64,000 bases of DNA, from positions 40,649-104,648 of the forward strand of contig JAFMHL010000006.1 in assembly GCA_017854535.1 (NCBI GenBank), written 5' to 3'. The notes below the pieces were generated by a model, which saw nothing but the letters and a program-made list of their open reading frames with translations, was not told the origin of the DNA and ran no database searches. This document shows, piece by piece, positions 1-8,901 of the stretch; the first letter of the stretch is position 1; the number at the start of each line of letters is the position of its first letter. Origin of the DNA: Nitratireductor sp. GTDB taxonomy: Bacteria > Pseudomonadota > Alphaproteobacteria > Rhizobiales > Rhizobiaceae. The position numbers and the translations under genes are program-made.

Positions 1-82
1 ATCAGGAAACAAAAAACCAATCAAACATTGGGGTGCAGAAGATTTCAGGCCATCGCTTTAGCAAGACTTAATCTGCCAAGAC

Positions 83-493
83 TTAAAGTTCTTTTGCAGC
101 GGTTTCTTTTATGCGGGCAACCATGGCCCGAAGGCCATTGGAGCGCTGAGGCGTTATGTGCTCGGACAATCCCAATTTTGAAAAAATAGCCTGCTCGTCA
201 ATAGTCGTAATCTCGCTGGCCTTCTTACCGGAAAATATTGCGAGAGTAATGGCAACAAGACCGCGAACAATATGAGCGTCAGATGTTCCAATAAAGTTGA
301 TCACCGGATCTTGTGAGCCTTCATTTTGGCTGGATATCCAAACTTGGCTCACACAGCCTTGAACTTTGGTTTGTGACGTTTGAAGTGATTCAGGAAACGG
401 CTTCAGCTGATCGCCAAGTTCTATCAAGTATTTATACCGATCTTCCCAGTCATCCAAAAATTCAAAATTTTCAATAATGTCGTCAATTTGCAT
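83..493 (-). CDS. sufE: SufE family Fe-S cluster assembly protein
   Basis: SufE takes sulfane sulfur from the cysteine desulfurase SufS and stimulates Fe-S cluster assembly in the cytoplasm. The protein carries the family signature around the acceptor cysteine (KVQGCVSQVW) and the C-terminal SNGLRAMVARI segment. The ORF track opens 31 codons further upstream, but SufE proteins begin just before the helical segment read here as MQIDDIIENFEFLDDWEDR, so I use the ATG at 493, giving 136 aa, a usual SufE length. No suf operon gene lies beside it in the window; in rhizobia a stand-alone sufE next to a DUF5330 gene is common. The family is clear; only the start is uncertain. Confidence 0.93.
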   Translation of the reverse strand: MQIDDIIENFEFLDDWEDRYKYLIELGDQLKPFPESLQTSQTKVQGCVSQVWISSQNEGSQDPVINFIGTSDAHIVRGLVAITLAIFSGKKASEITTIDEQAIFSKLGLSEHITPQRSNGLRAMVARIKETAAKEL

Positions 494-622
494 GTAACGT
501 CTACCAATCACCAAGCGATCCTGCTTCTGCAATCCATATATAGAGGCCAAGCAAAGTTTCACACCCCTTGAAGTGATTTTGTCCAAGTGGGCCCATAGTT
601 TGATATTGTCATATTAGTAGTC

Positions 623-943
623 TTAGTTGCTCACGGAAGATGTTGAGACAGGGTCGATTGCATCGGGTTTTTTGTCCTCGCCAACGCGTTGATCAAGCCA
701 AGTGTAAGCCATCTTTGCGCCTTCGCGTGCTTTCAAACCCATTTGAGACAACAAGACGCCGCCGGTCTCGCAAGTTTGCGTGTTTCGAGAACAGAAGCTT
801 CCAATGTCCGAAACAACCGACTGGGCCAGGCTGACAGTTTCCATGGTCGAAACCGCGCGCTGTCCTTCTCCCAGATCAGCGCTTTTGACTGGAATAAATG
901 CGATTACAAGTGTGAGCCAAAATGCAGCACGAATTAGAAACAT
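623..943 (-). CDS. DUF5330 domain-containing small exported protein
   Basis: A 106-aa protein with a hydrophobic N-terminus (MFLIRAAFWLTLVIAFIPVKS) that reads as a signal peptide or single membrane anchor, followed by a short polar domain with two cysteines (FCSRNTQTC) and the segment GLKAREGAKMAYTWLD. This layout matches DUF5330, a family of Hyphomicrobiales with no known function. The gene lies just upstream of sufE on the same strand, and an AAAGG sequence precedes the ATG. The cysteine pair suggests an oxidised periplasmic domain; that is inference. Confidence 0.75.
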   Translation of the reverse strand: MFLIRAAFWLTLVIAFIPVKSADLGEGQRAVSTMETVSLAQSVVSDIGSFCSRNTQTCETGGVLLSQMGLKAREGAKMAYTWLDQRVGEDKKPDAIDPVSTSSVSN

Positions 944-1145
944 GATAAATACCTTTCCCGATGCCTGTTCTTAGCAAGAGGAATTTAAATCGTCGTTTGA
1001 TTACACGATGCAATTTGATTCAAATTTTAATCAGTTTTCTTGCTATCGAACCAAACGCGTTGGAACCATGTAAAATCGCTCAGGTTTGAATCTGAAATTC
1101 AATTTTAGCACATAAAAATCGGCAAATGTCCTCGCTAATGATTGG

Positions 1146-1160
1146 TTAACCATACTTATA
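1146..1160 (+). promoter_or_regulatory. Possible CtrA-binding site
   Basis: TTAACCATACTTATA matches the alphaproteobacterial CtrA consensus TTAA-N7-TTAA with one mismatch in the second half, and its first half has the extended form TTAACCAT often seen in CtrA boxes. It lies in the 333-bp space between the divergent DUF5330 and histidine kinase genes, about 115 bp ahead of the kinase start. The rest of this space is AT-rich and shows no gene. A single degenerate site could be chance. Confidence 0.35.
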
Positions 1161-1276
1161 AATACATGTGCTTTTCGGTGATATTATCACAAAAACACCC
1201 TTGGCAGCCATTTAGCTTAGGGTTCCATTAAAGCTGCTATGCGAACCTATGCCCAACCAAAAGGGGTTGTTTCGTA

Positions 1277-2581
1277 TTGAGTAAACCTAAGACCATGATG
1301 CCATTAGACAAAAATTCGCCAGCAACAACTGGCGATTTGGACATGCTGATTGCTGACCTGAATCAAATGGATCAGCTGTCTCGTTCGTTGGGTGCAACGT
1401 CCCTAGCCAAACCATGCAGCATTCATAATCAAAATGGCGCAGTTTTGTGGATCAATCAGCAGGCAGCTGAATTGCTCGATTTGGAGCAAAGACCAAGCCA
1501 GCGTTCATATTTGGAAAATATCCAGGTACAGGATCGTGTAACGGTTGCACATTATCTGGCGGGCATGGCGGACGATGACAAAGGGTCATCAGATCACGTC
1601 AGTTTCCGGGTCATCAGCCCCCAGCGGGAAGCAAGTATAAAATGGCTTCAAATATCGCGGGATACCGTAACTGGTAAAATTGCCGGTGAAAAATTCACTT
1701 TGACGACTTACCGCGATGTTTCGTTCGAACGCCTTGACGCTGAAACGCATGATCGTCAACGTTTGGAAGCTGAACAGGAAAATGATGCAAAGAGCCAATT
1801 CCTGGCAAATATTAGCCATGAACTTCGCACGCCTCTTAATGCGATTCTGGGTTTTTCCGAGTTGCTCAATTCTCCGCTCATGAGCGACATCTCTAAAGAC
1901 AAGCAAAAAGAATATGTTGGTTTGATCCATGATTCGGCTAGTCATTTACTGACACTTTTGAATGGCATATTGGACATGTCAAAAATCGAGAATGGAATGT
2001 ACGAAATTATCCCTGAAAATTTCTCGCTTTCCAACTGCCTGCAAAAAACCACTGCGATCATGCAGGGGCAGGCTTCTAAAAACGCAATCACATTGCACAC
2101 TTCAGGAATTGATGACCTGCCTGATATTGTTGCCGATGAGCGCGCACTTAAGCAAATCATGATCAATCTGCTTTCTAACGCGATCAAGTTCTCCAACGAA
2201 CAGGGGATGGTCAGTGTTGAAGCCCAGCGTAAAGCCAGAACCATTGCTATTTCGGTAACTGACAAAGGCATCGGAATTTCACCAGAGCACCTTCAAAATC
2301 TCGGAAAACCGTTTTTCCAGGCTGACAGTAAATACGACCGTAAGTATGAAGGTACGGGACTTGGCCTGTCTGTTGTGAAAGGCTTGGTCGAACTTCATGG
2401 CGGAACTGTAAACTTCGCCAGTGAGCGCGGCAAAGGCACCAAAGTTACGATTGTACTTCCTATTTTCGGAAAAACAGGACGCCGTGTGCCCGCTGAATTT
2501 AACATAGAAAAAGTAACATCCATCCAATCTCGCAAAGAAGTTGTTGAGGATGAATTGCGGATCCTCCGCAACACCGCGTAA
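1277..2581 (+). CDS. Soluble PAS-domain sensor histidine kinase
   Basis: A 434-aa histidine kinase without membrane segments. Residues about 35-160 form a PAS-like input domain, followed by a short coiled linker, a HisKA dimerisation domain with the phospho-acceptor box (FLANISHELRTPLNAILGFSEL) and a HATPase_c domain with N, G1 and G2 boxes (NLLSNAIKFS, DKGIGI, GTGLGLSVV). The start is TTG, about ten bases after an AAGGGG sequence; ATGs six and seven codons inside are alternatives. The next gene follows after 10 bp and encodes an anchored peptidoglycan-binding protein, so the two are probably co-transcribed. The kinase resembles the PleC/DivJ/PdhS type, but its partner regulator is not nearby and I do not assign a name. 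Confidence 0.88.
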   Translation: MSKPKTMMPLDKNSPATTGDLDMLIADLNQMDQLSRSLGATSLAKPCSIHNQNGAVLWINQQAAELLDLEQRPSQRSYLENIQVQDRVTVAHYLAGMADDDKGSSDHVSFRVISPQREASIKWLQISRDTVTGKIAGEKFTLTTYRDVSFERLDAETHDRQRLEAEQENDAKSQFLANISHELRTPLNAILGFSELLNSPLMSDISKDKQKEYVGLIHDSASHLLTLLNGILDMSKIENGMYEIIPENFSLSNCLQKTTAIMQGQASKNAITLHTSGIDDLPDIVADERALKQIMINLLSNAIKFSNEQGMVSVEAQRKARTIAISVTDKGIGISPEHLQNLGKPFFQADSKYDRKYEGTGLGLSVVKGLVELHGGTVNFASERGKGTKVTIVLPIFGKTGRRVPAEFNIEKVTSIQSRKEVVEDELRILRNTA

Positions 2582-2591
2582 GGAGTAGACC

Positions 2592-3338
2592 ATGAGCAAC
2601 GGTATTTTAGATTCGTTCTTCACAACACTGCAGAACAATCCATCAGTGGCAGCAGGTAGCTGCACTTTTGTTGTGGCATTTGCATTGGTAGCGGGGAACG
2701 CTTTTTATGCCCAAAGCGGCGTGCATCCAGATCCTATTTGGGCAACTAGAGATAACACGATAACACAGTCTGTCAGTCAGAATGTGCGACCGGTCAAGAC
2801 ACAGCTGTTTGCACCAAAAACTATACCCACACCAGCAACAGGCGATAGCGCTCGCGAAACAACAGGCAGCAAAAGATCCGAACTTGTTGCATCCATTCAA
2901 GCAGCACTTGCTAAAAAAGGTCATTTTGCTGGTGATGTGGACGGTCTTATGGGGCCATTAACGAGCAGTTCGATTAAGGATTATCAAACGCGGATAGGCC
3001 TAAAAGCCACCGGAACGCCGACGCAAGAATTGTTGCTGTTGATCAAGCAAGAGACAAAAAGTGCTTCCAAGAGCGATTCATTGTCCGGTCTGATTGCTGA
3101 TAACACCGGTTCAAATATGGGATATGACAAAAATCTCGTAAAGCTTATCCAGTCTGGCATCATCAATGCCGGTATTGCAAAGATTGATGCAGACGGCATT
3201 TTTGGCAAGCAGACAGAAGCTGCAATTATGGCTTTCCAGCGTGACCACGGCCTTGATGTGACCGGCAAGCCAGATGTGCAAGTCCTTCAAACACTCAAAA
3301 AATTCAAGTGGATTGAGCCGAGCCAGTCAAGCACATAA
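2592..3338 (+). CDS. Membrane-anchored peptidoglycan-binding protein with two PG_binding_1 repeats
   Basis: The 248-aa product has an N-terminal hydrophobic segment (about residues 15-35, AAGSCTFVVAFALVAGNAFYA), a polar linker, and two PG_binding_1-type three-helix repeats at about 95-150 (ALAKKGHFAGDVDGLMGPLT) and 175-240 (GIAKIDADGIFGKQTEAAI). These repeats usually bind cell wall peptides or glycan. No catalytic domain is visible. TAAGGAG lies just ahead of the ATG and gives a strong ribosome binding site. It follows the PAS kinase by 10 bp, which hints at a link between cell wall state and kinase signalling; that link is inference. Confidence 0.85.
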   Translation: MSNGILDSFFTTLQNNPSVAAGSCTFVVAFALVAGNAFYAQSGVHPDPIWATRDNTITQSVSQNVRPVKTQLFAPKTIPTPATGDSARETTGSKRSELVASIQAALAKKGHFAGDVDGLMGPLTSSSIKDYQTRIGLKATGTPTQELLLLIKQETKSASKSDSLSGLIADNTGSNMGYDKNLVKLIQSGIINAGIAKIDADGIFGKQTEAAIMAFQRDHGLDVTGKPDVQVLQTLKKFKWIEPSQSST

Positions 3339-3379
3339 GCACAGGCTTTATCCTGATCTTGATTTCATAGGATAAAAAA

Positions 3380-3721
3380 ATGCGCTTGAAATCAGCGATA
3401 TTCGTTTCGGCGCTGATGCGTATCGAAAATGCTAAAGGTTCGTTTTCAACTGTGCTGAACAAAGGCGCAGAAGATGCTGGCGCAATATTCATTGTGCAAT
3501 TGCTGCCTAATGGCAAAGCCAATCTTTTCGGTCCAGCGCCACAAGCCATGTTCGAGATAGAAGATAGCGGTGAACGCTGGTTTGAGCTTCTTGCTAAAGA
3601 TCTCAGCCAGCAGGAGTTGGAGCCGCGTCTACAGTCTCAGCTCAAATTCGATCCTGATTGTTGGATTATTGAAATCGAGAGTGGTGGTTCATTGGAAAAT
3701 ATCCAAATTATCGCTGAATAG
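3380..3721 (+). CDS. DUF1491 family protein
   Basis: A 113-aa cytoplasmic protein starting MRLKSAIFVSALMRIENAKG, with the AEDAGAIFIVQ segment and a tryptophan-rich C-terminal part (DPDCWIIEIES). This fits DUF1491, a small alphaproteobacterial family of unknown function. An AGGA sequence precedes the ATG. It lies 41 bp after the peptidoglycan-binding gene and converges with the DUF2336 gene with only 14 bp between the stop codons. Confidence 0.75.
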   Translation: MRLKSAIFVSALMRIENAKGSFSTVLNKGAEDAGAIFIVQLLPNGKANLFGPAPQAMFEIEDSGERWFELLAKDLSQQELEPRLQSQLKFDPDCWIIEIESGGSLENIQIIAE

Positions 3722-3735
3722 TGCCTATTGAATTT

Positions 3736-4968
3736 CTATCCAACCGCCATGAATGATTGCTCGAATGTGAAACGACCAGATGCTGGTTGTTCTTTTGCTG
3801 CAGGTGCTCGTTCCAAACTATCTCTGCGCCGTTGAATGGCTTCATTGAATCCGGATTCAGGATTTTGCCCCACAGGGCGAATGCGCTCATTACTGCCAAT
3901 ATCAAAGCGCGCACCAATTTCGTTGAAAATCATTCTGCAAATACCGGTATCCAGTTCGGTAAGAAGTGTTTTTGTGTCACGATAGGTTGCGAAGTCTCTG
4001 CCAATTTTTGGAGAGAGCATCATCAATAACTGAATGTCGTGGGGTGCCGAAACTCCCAGTGCCTTTACCAAATAGGTCAGTTCTGTTTGTTGTGAGCTAA
4101 CCAGTTTCAGGATTGCCTCTGCCTCAAGTCCACAGAGTTCTTGGATATATGTTGCTAGTTCACCTGTTTTACGCTGGCGTGCAAGTTGTAGCAATTTGCG
4201 TGTTTCAGTTTTTGGAAGGTTCAGGTCTGGTTTGAAAATAGAAGTTTGAGAGACTGCTTCCACTGATGACCAATGCTGTTGATTTTCAGTTTTCTCTCGC
4301 CGGCCAAGGCGCCCGCCAATTGAGGCAAGAGCTACAATTTCTTCTCCTTCCAGCCATTTTGGTCCGGTGGTTGGCTCGATTGGAGATAAAACAGTTTCAA
4401 TGATTTCTGGTTCTACTGTTTCCTGAATGCTCGAAACAGGAGTGGAGATCACTTCATCAAGTATAGACTTTGTGTAAGAATCCATAGGAAGACGCCGTTT
4501 TGCAACAATGGCTGCATGCTCGGCTCCTTTTTTCTTCGCAATAGCCCGCAAATCCAAATCGCCCAACACTGGCGAGTACAAAAGGAAAGGCGCTGCCACA
4601 TCAGGCTTGTCTTGTGCCAGATACAAAGCAACGGGCCTTGGCGTGAACACGCCTCGCGCCAGCATTGCAGAAATCAGGCGCTTGTCACTGGCCGATACGC
4701 GCTCGATTAATTGATAAAACAATTCTTTATATTGATCGATTTCTTTACGGGAAGGCCGCTGCACACATCCAAAATTTCTGGTCGACTCAAGCAAGATTTT
4801 GCTGGATTTGGAAGTTTGATCGGGGCTACTGCGCGATGATTTGCCCAAACGGCTGTTATCTATCGCGCTCTCAAAAACAGCCCGACTGGTGCTGCTTGAT
4901 CTTATCCCAGTGCTGTTGGCTGAATGCCCAATCTCTGGACTCATTTGACTGTGAGCTGAAGTAGTCAT
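3736..4968 (-). CDS. DUF2336 domain-containing protein
   Basis: A roughly 410-aa soluble protein. The central part has the DUF2336 signature, with helical repeats such as SDKRLISAMLARGVFTPRPV and FLLYSPVLGDLDL. The family is alphaproteobacterial and has no settled function; it looks like an alpha-helical HEAT-type repeat fold. The ORF track begins at 4998, but the ATG at 4968 has GAGG five bases ahead, a better ribosome binding site than that of the upper ATG, so I prefer it. The N-terminal 60 residues are serine-rich and probably disordered. Confidence 0.75.
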   Translation of the reverse strand: MTTSAHSQMSPEIGHSANSTGIRSSSTSRAVFESAIDNSRLGKSSRSSPDQTSKSSKILLESTRNFGCVQRPSRKEIDQYKELFYQLIERVSASDKRLISAMLARGVFTPRPVALYLAQDKPDVAAPFLLYSPVLGDLDLRAIAKKKGAEHAAIVAKRRLPMDSYTKSILDEVISTPVSSIQETVEPEIIETVLSPIEPTTGPKWLEGEEIVALASIGGRLGRREKTENQQHWSSVEAVSQTSIFKPDLNLPKTETRKLLQLARQRKTGELATYIQELCGLEAEAILKLVSSQQTELTYLVKALGVSAPHDIQLLMMLSPKIGRDFATYRDTKTLLTELDTGICRMIFNEIGARFDIGSNERIRPVGQNPESGFNEAIQRRRDSLERAPAAKEQPASGRFTFEQSFMAVG

Positions 4969-5150
4969 GTCTTCCTCAATTCCAATGAAACTTCGCATAC
5001 CTCTTAAGGGGTATTCGAATCACTTAGGTGATGAGATAGACTTTGCTCCTGCATTTATTAGCAAACTGTTAACCCTGATCAGGTTCAATTAAACTATCAG
5101 CATCTTGAATGGCCATGATTCGAAAGATGCAGACCATAAGGAGCCTAGTA

Positions 5151-5339
5151 ATGGGACAATTGATCAAGTTTCCAGTGACGCAGGTAGGAACAGCGCAAAA
5201 ATCGAAACCAGTTAGAATTAAACAACAGGTGGAGCTGCAACTGACTGCGGAAGTTCTATTTTTTACAGGGGTGCGATATGAGCGCCAAATGGAGAGTTTG
5301 CCCTCCGAGCGGCTGCCGGCACCGATTGCAAGGGCATAG
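5151..5339 (+). CDS. Small conserved hypothetical protein
   Basis: A 62-aa protein (starting MGQLIKFPVTQ) with a basic middle and the segment AEVLFFTGVRYER, which I recognise from short unannotated alphaproteobacterial proteins. The longer ORF in the track starts 14 codons earlier, but AAGGAG lies seven bases ahead of the ATG at 5151, which decides the start. No domain, signal peptide or membrane helix is visible. It is divergent from the DUF2336 gene; the space between them contains the palindrome CCTGATCAGG. Confidence 0.6.
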   Translation: MGQLIKFPVTQVGTAQKSKPVRIKQQVELQLTAEVLFFTGVRYERQMESLPSERLPAPIARA

Positions 5340-5375
5340 AACATTCGTCGAACCGTAGGAGTTCAAAGGACACTT

Positions 5376-5927
5376 TTACGAATAGTCGTATCGGGCACAT
5401 TTAATTTCTGAAAAGAATGCGTCGCTGTCAGTGACCCAGCTATTGTCTGGCTCCAACACGCGAATAATGACAAAGCCTCTTTCAATACCCGCTTCAATAA
5501 CAACTGAACTTTCAACATCTTCTGGTTGGGCTTCTTGAAGCTCCAGGGTTTGCAACGGATTGACGATCAATAAATCCAGTTTGTTGTCGATAGCGGTTCT
5601 GTTGTTCAAGCTATAGATTACACTGCCATTTTCATCGAATACAGAAGCAGACCAAAAGGTTGTGGTCAAAGGACCTTCCATTTTCAACGGTGCTTCACTT
5701 AACTCAAATCGACACACGCCATAGGTAAAGAACGGATCAACCTCTGTGATTGCGGATCCGCTTTCTTCAGGTTTTAGCCGAGTGAAAGCAAACAGATCGG
5801 TGCGGTTTGACAAAAAGGCCCAAGCATCGCGGGTGCCTAATTTGGGAATGAGCAACACAATCGAAATGTGAATCAAACCGGCCAGAATGAGCCCTAAACT
5901 CAAAAGATAAAAGACACGCCATTTCAT
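5376..5927 (-). CDS. DUF1254-like exported or membrane-anchored protein
   Basis: A 183-aa protein with one N-terminal membrane segment (YLLSLGLILAGLIHISIVLLI) and a periplasmic beta-rich remainder with two spaced cysteines. It follows the DUF1214 gene with an ATGA overlap, so the two are translationally coupled; the track start (a TTG three codons earlier) is less likely. In Hyphomicrobiales this short DUF1254-type protein is regularly encoded beside a DUF1214 protein, both small single-domain relatives of the large DUF1254/DUF1214 proteins. The function is unknown. Confidence 0.72.
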   Translation of the reverse strand: MKWRVFYLLSLGLILAGLIHISIVLLIPKLGTRDAWAFLSNRTDLFAFTRLKPEESGSAITEVDPFFTYGVCRFELSEAPLKMEGPLTTTFWSASVFDENGSVIYSLNNRTAIDNKLDLLIVNPLQTLELQEAQPEDVESSVVIEAGIERGFVIIRVLEPDNSWVTDSDAFFSEIKCARYDYS

Positions 5928-6574
5928 GCTGCGCAATCCTGTCTGATGATATTGGGCATTTGAGGATTAACTTGTCCGGAGGTACTGGTGACAGGTGTAT
6001 CATAGACCCGCAATACAAAATAGAAATTTCCTTCTCCAGAAACGCTCAACCAGTTCCCAGACTGGGGTTTACGGCTCACGGATATTCGAAACGAACCGTC
6101 AGGAAATCGCAATAGCTTGCTGGAACTCAAAGCAGATCTGTTACCTTTGGTAGGCTGAACAACTTGTCCGTCATTGCTGTAAACAGCGATGGTCCAAAGC
6201 TTGGAAGGAGGCGTGATGCCAGATATTGCGTAATCGCACTTAAAGGTTAGCGGCTCACCTTGATTGTCTGTCATGGCTTCAAATGCCAGTCCTTCAGTGG
6301 CGCCAAGAGGGATTGTGCCGTCACGAGAAACTTTTGCTGTTGTATAAGGATCTGAGTCGGCACCACCTGCAAAAGGCCAAGCAGTCCATGGTCCAGCTTC
6401 AATCCCGCCCAGTCCATGATTTTGCCGGATCGAATACCATGCACTGGCACCGCCGAGCACAAGGCCAATTGCAACCACAATAATGACATTAGTAATCAGA
6501 CGCACCAGTTTTACCTGCTTAAGAGGTTGGAATTCATGTTTAGGCTCACTGGGCTGTTTGCGCTTTTTGTTCAA
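5924..6574 (-). CDS. DUF1214 domain-containing membrane protein
   Basis: A 216-aa protein with a basic N-terminus, one membrane helix (LITNVIIVVAIGLVLGGASAWYSI) and a DUF1214 domain that includes the typical Gly/Trp-rich C-terminal part (RKPQSGNWLSVSGEGNFYFVLRVY). It starts at a TTG inside the 3' end of the penicillin-binding protein gene (29-bp overlap) and overlaps the following DUF1254-like gene by 4 bp, so the three genes form one transcription unit. The function is unknown; coupling to a cell wall synthase suggests an envelope role, which is inference. Confidence 0.78.
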   Translation of the reverse strand: MNKKRKQPSEPKHEFQPLKQVKLVRLITNVIIVVAIGLVLGGASAWYSIRQNHGLGGIEAGPWTAWPFAGGADSDPYTTAKVSRDGTIPLGATEGLAFEAMTDNQGEPLTFKCDYAISGITPPSKLWTIAVYSNDGQVVQPTKGNRSALSSSKLLRFPDGSFRISVSRKPQSGNWLSVSGEGNFYFVLRVYDTPVTSTSGQVNPQMPNIIRQDCAA

Positions 6575-8726
6575 TCAACGCAAGCACTTGCGGTTGTTTC
6601 ACTGGTTTCACCGAGCGAAGTTTTCGCCCAAGATCACGTAGTGTATCTTCCGCAGCTTCTGACAGGGTTTTAGGCCTTAGCACAGGCTGGATAGCACCAG
6701 CCAGATTGTCTCCAGCCTCTTTTTCCGGAACGCTTGGAAGCGGGTTGTCAATGTAAGGCACTGGCTTCAAATCAATGTTTTGATGAGCAAAGGTCATGAA
6801 CTGTTTCCAAATCATTGCAGGAAGGTTACCGCCCGTCAGTCTTCGTGTGGGTTTGTAATTATCATTTCCCATCCAGACAGCGCCTACAAAATTCCCTGTA
6901 AAGCCAACAAACCAAGCATCGCGATATGAGTTGGTGGTTCCTGTTTTACCGGCCGCTCTTATACCTTCAAGCGCAGCGTTCCTCGCGGTTCCCCATTCGG
7001 GAATTTGTGCCATCATTCGGTTCATCACACCTACGGTGCGTTCGCTCAAAACGCGTTCTGACCTGAAGCCAGCTTTGCGACGATCGTAAATTACTTCGCC
7101 TTGGCTGTTGGTCAATTGGGTAATCCCATGGCGGTTAATCCGATATCCACCTGTCATGAATGTGCCATAACCAGTTGCCATTTCAATCACTGTCAAACCA
7201 TTGGCGCCCAAAACCATGGCGGGTGACATAATCAATTCTGATTCAATGCCCATATTCCGCGCGTTATCAACAATCTTCTGGCCGCCAATGCCTTTTCGTC
7301 CATCGGCTCCCACATAGAATTTTACGGGGATAGTGTTGATGGATTTTACGATAGCCGTTTGAAGATCAATGCGGCCTCTATAGCGCCCTGCATAGTTTCC
7401 CGGACACCATGATCGTCCTGCTGTCGTGATACAAACAGGGCCATCAACAACACGGCTGGTTTCAGTCAATTCCAACTCTTCAACGGCAGTTGCATATACG
7501 AATGGTTTGAACGAAGAGCCCGGCTGGCGTCGTGAGTTTGTAGCCCGATTAAACTGGCTCGCGCCATAGTCGTCACCACCCACCATGGCCCGAACGGCGC
7601 CTTCATTGTCCATAACAACCATCGCCGCTTCGCTCACGCCTTTTTCTTTGCCAAACTGGCGAAGATGACTGGAAATGGCTTCTTCAGCGGCTTTTTGCAA
7701 ATCAACATCGACAGTAGACTTGGCAAAAAACGTTTTATCAGGAAGGCCTCGGGCAATCTCCTGAACCTCTTCGAATGCCCAATCCATAAAATAGTTTGGG
7801 CCTTCGTCGTCATTGCGTTCAACAGGAGTTGCCGGTTTTTTTCGCGCAGCAACAACCTGACCTTCGGTCATAAAGCTTGCTTGGACCATATTGGTCAGCA
7901 CTTCATTGGCGCGGGCGCGTGCATTTGGAAGATTGATGTGTGGCGCATATTTGGTGGGCGCTTTAAACAGTCCGGCCAACATCGCTGCTTCCGACAAAGA
8001 TAGGTCTTTGGCGCTTTTCTCGAAATAAAATTCAGAGGCAGCCGCAATACCAAAATTGCCCCCGCCCATATAAGCGCGGTCAAGATAGAGTTTTAAAATC
8101 TCATTCTTGGTCAAATTGGTTTCTAGCCAAAACGCCAGAAATGCTTCCTTGATTTTACGCTCGATGGTGCGCTCATTGGTAAGAAACAGGTTCTTGGCCA
8201 ACTGCTGGCTGATGGATGAACCACCTTGCACAACAGAGTTTGCACGAACGTTTTCTGCAAGGGCACGGCCAAGGCCGAGAAAATCAATGCCGTAATGCTC
8301 GAAAAACCGACGGTCTTCTGTGGCAAGCACAGCTTTGATAAAATGATCGGGCAGGGTGTCGATTTCATCAGAGTCAGCCTGACGAACGCCGCGTCTACCG
8401 ATTTCCTTGCCGTAGCGATCCAGGAACACTACGGAATACTCTTCTTTGTCGCGCCAATTCTTGTTCGTCTCGTCAAAAGCGGGCAACGCCAGAGCTAAAA
8501 GCAGAATTAGGCCAACTAGACCAATCGTGATGCCCTCATCAACGATTTCGACCATGGCTTTTTTGTAACCAGTAACTCGAAATTTTTGGAAAAATACCCG
8601 AATATTCTCCCAGCGCTCAGAACCATCGGCAAACATCCGATACATGCCAGAATCGATCCATGAGTCGAATTCTAACAGCCAGTTGTTCTTCTTTTTCTTG
8701 CCATTATTGTCAAAAGGGCTACGCAC
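6546..8726 (-). CDS. Class A penicillin-binding protein (PBP1A family), transglycosylase/transpeptidase
   Basis: A bifunctional peptidoglycan synthase. After a cytoplasmic N-terminal region comes one membrane helix (GLVGLILLLALALPAF), then a GT51 glycosyltransferase domain with ATEDRRFFEHYGID and the GGSSISQQLAKNLFL motif, then a penicillin-binding transpeptidase domain with the SxxK nucleophile in RQPGSSFKPFVY, an SxN-type motif (SINT) and KTGTT. The C-terminus is Pro/Lys-rich. The track starts at GTG 8852; I prefer the GTG at 8726 because the stretch beginning RSPFDNNGKKKKNNWLLE resembles the usual N-terminus of rhizobial homologues. With that start it has 726 residues. Polymerisation and cross-linking occur in the periplasm. 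Confidence 0.9.
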   Translation of the reverse strand: MRSPFDNNGKKKKNNWLLEFDSWIDSGMYRMFADGSERWENIRVFFQKFRVTGYKKAMVEIVDEGITIGLVGLILLLALALPAFDETNKNWRDKEEYSVVFLDRYGKEIGRRGVRQADSDEIDTLPDHFIKAVLATEDRRFFEHYGIDFLGLGRALAENVRANSVVQGGSSISQQLAKNLFLTNERTIERKIKEAFLAFWLETNLTKNEILKLYLDRAYMGGGNFGIAAASEFYFEKSAKDLSLSEAAMLAGLFKAPTKYAPHINLPNARARANEVLTNMVQASFMTEGQVVAARKKPATPVERNDDEGPNYFMDWAFEEVQEIARGLPDKTFFAKSTVDVDLQKAAEEAISSHLRQFGKEKGVSEAAMVVMDNEGAVRAMVGGDDYGASQFNRATNSRRQPGSSFKPFVYATAVEELELTETSRVVDGPVCITTAGRSWCPGNYAGRYRGRIDLQTAIVKSINTIPVKFYVGADGRKGIGGQKIVDNARNMGIESELIMSPAMVLGANGLTVIEMATGYGTFMTGGYRINRHGITQLTNSQGEVIYDRRKAGFRSERVLSERTVGVMNRMMAQIPEWGTARNAALEGIRAAGKTGTTNSYRDAWFVGFTGNFVGAVWMGNDNYKPTRRLTGGNLPAMIWKQFMTFAHQNIDLKPVPYIDNPLPSVPEKEAGDNLAGAIQPVLRPKTLSEAAEDTLRDLGRKLRSVKPVKQPQVLALIEQKAQTAQ

Positions 8727-8901
8727 GGCGTAATTCTCTCTTTTAGTTTTCTTTCGATGGGTAAACTCTATAGCAGAAATAACGGCGTTTTGGAGACTTT
8801 TTAGCGCAATGGTTACAATCTTTTGTGTTTCAGCATTTATGTTCTGATACACATCGCCAAAAGCTGCTTGCTACACAAATCACATCAAATCGGACGAAAT
8901 C

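Noticed and set aside
5085-5105. Palindrome AACCCTGATCAGGTT and nearby TTAA copies as a second CtrA site
   Set aside because: The TTAA copies do not have the seven-base spacing; the palindrome centre is just a GATC with short arms and could be chance.
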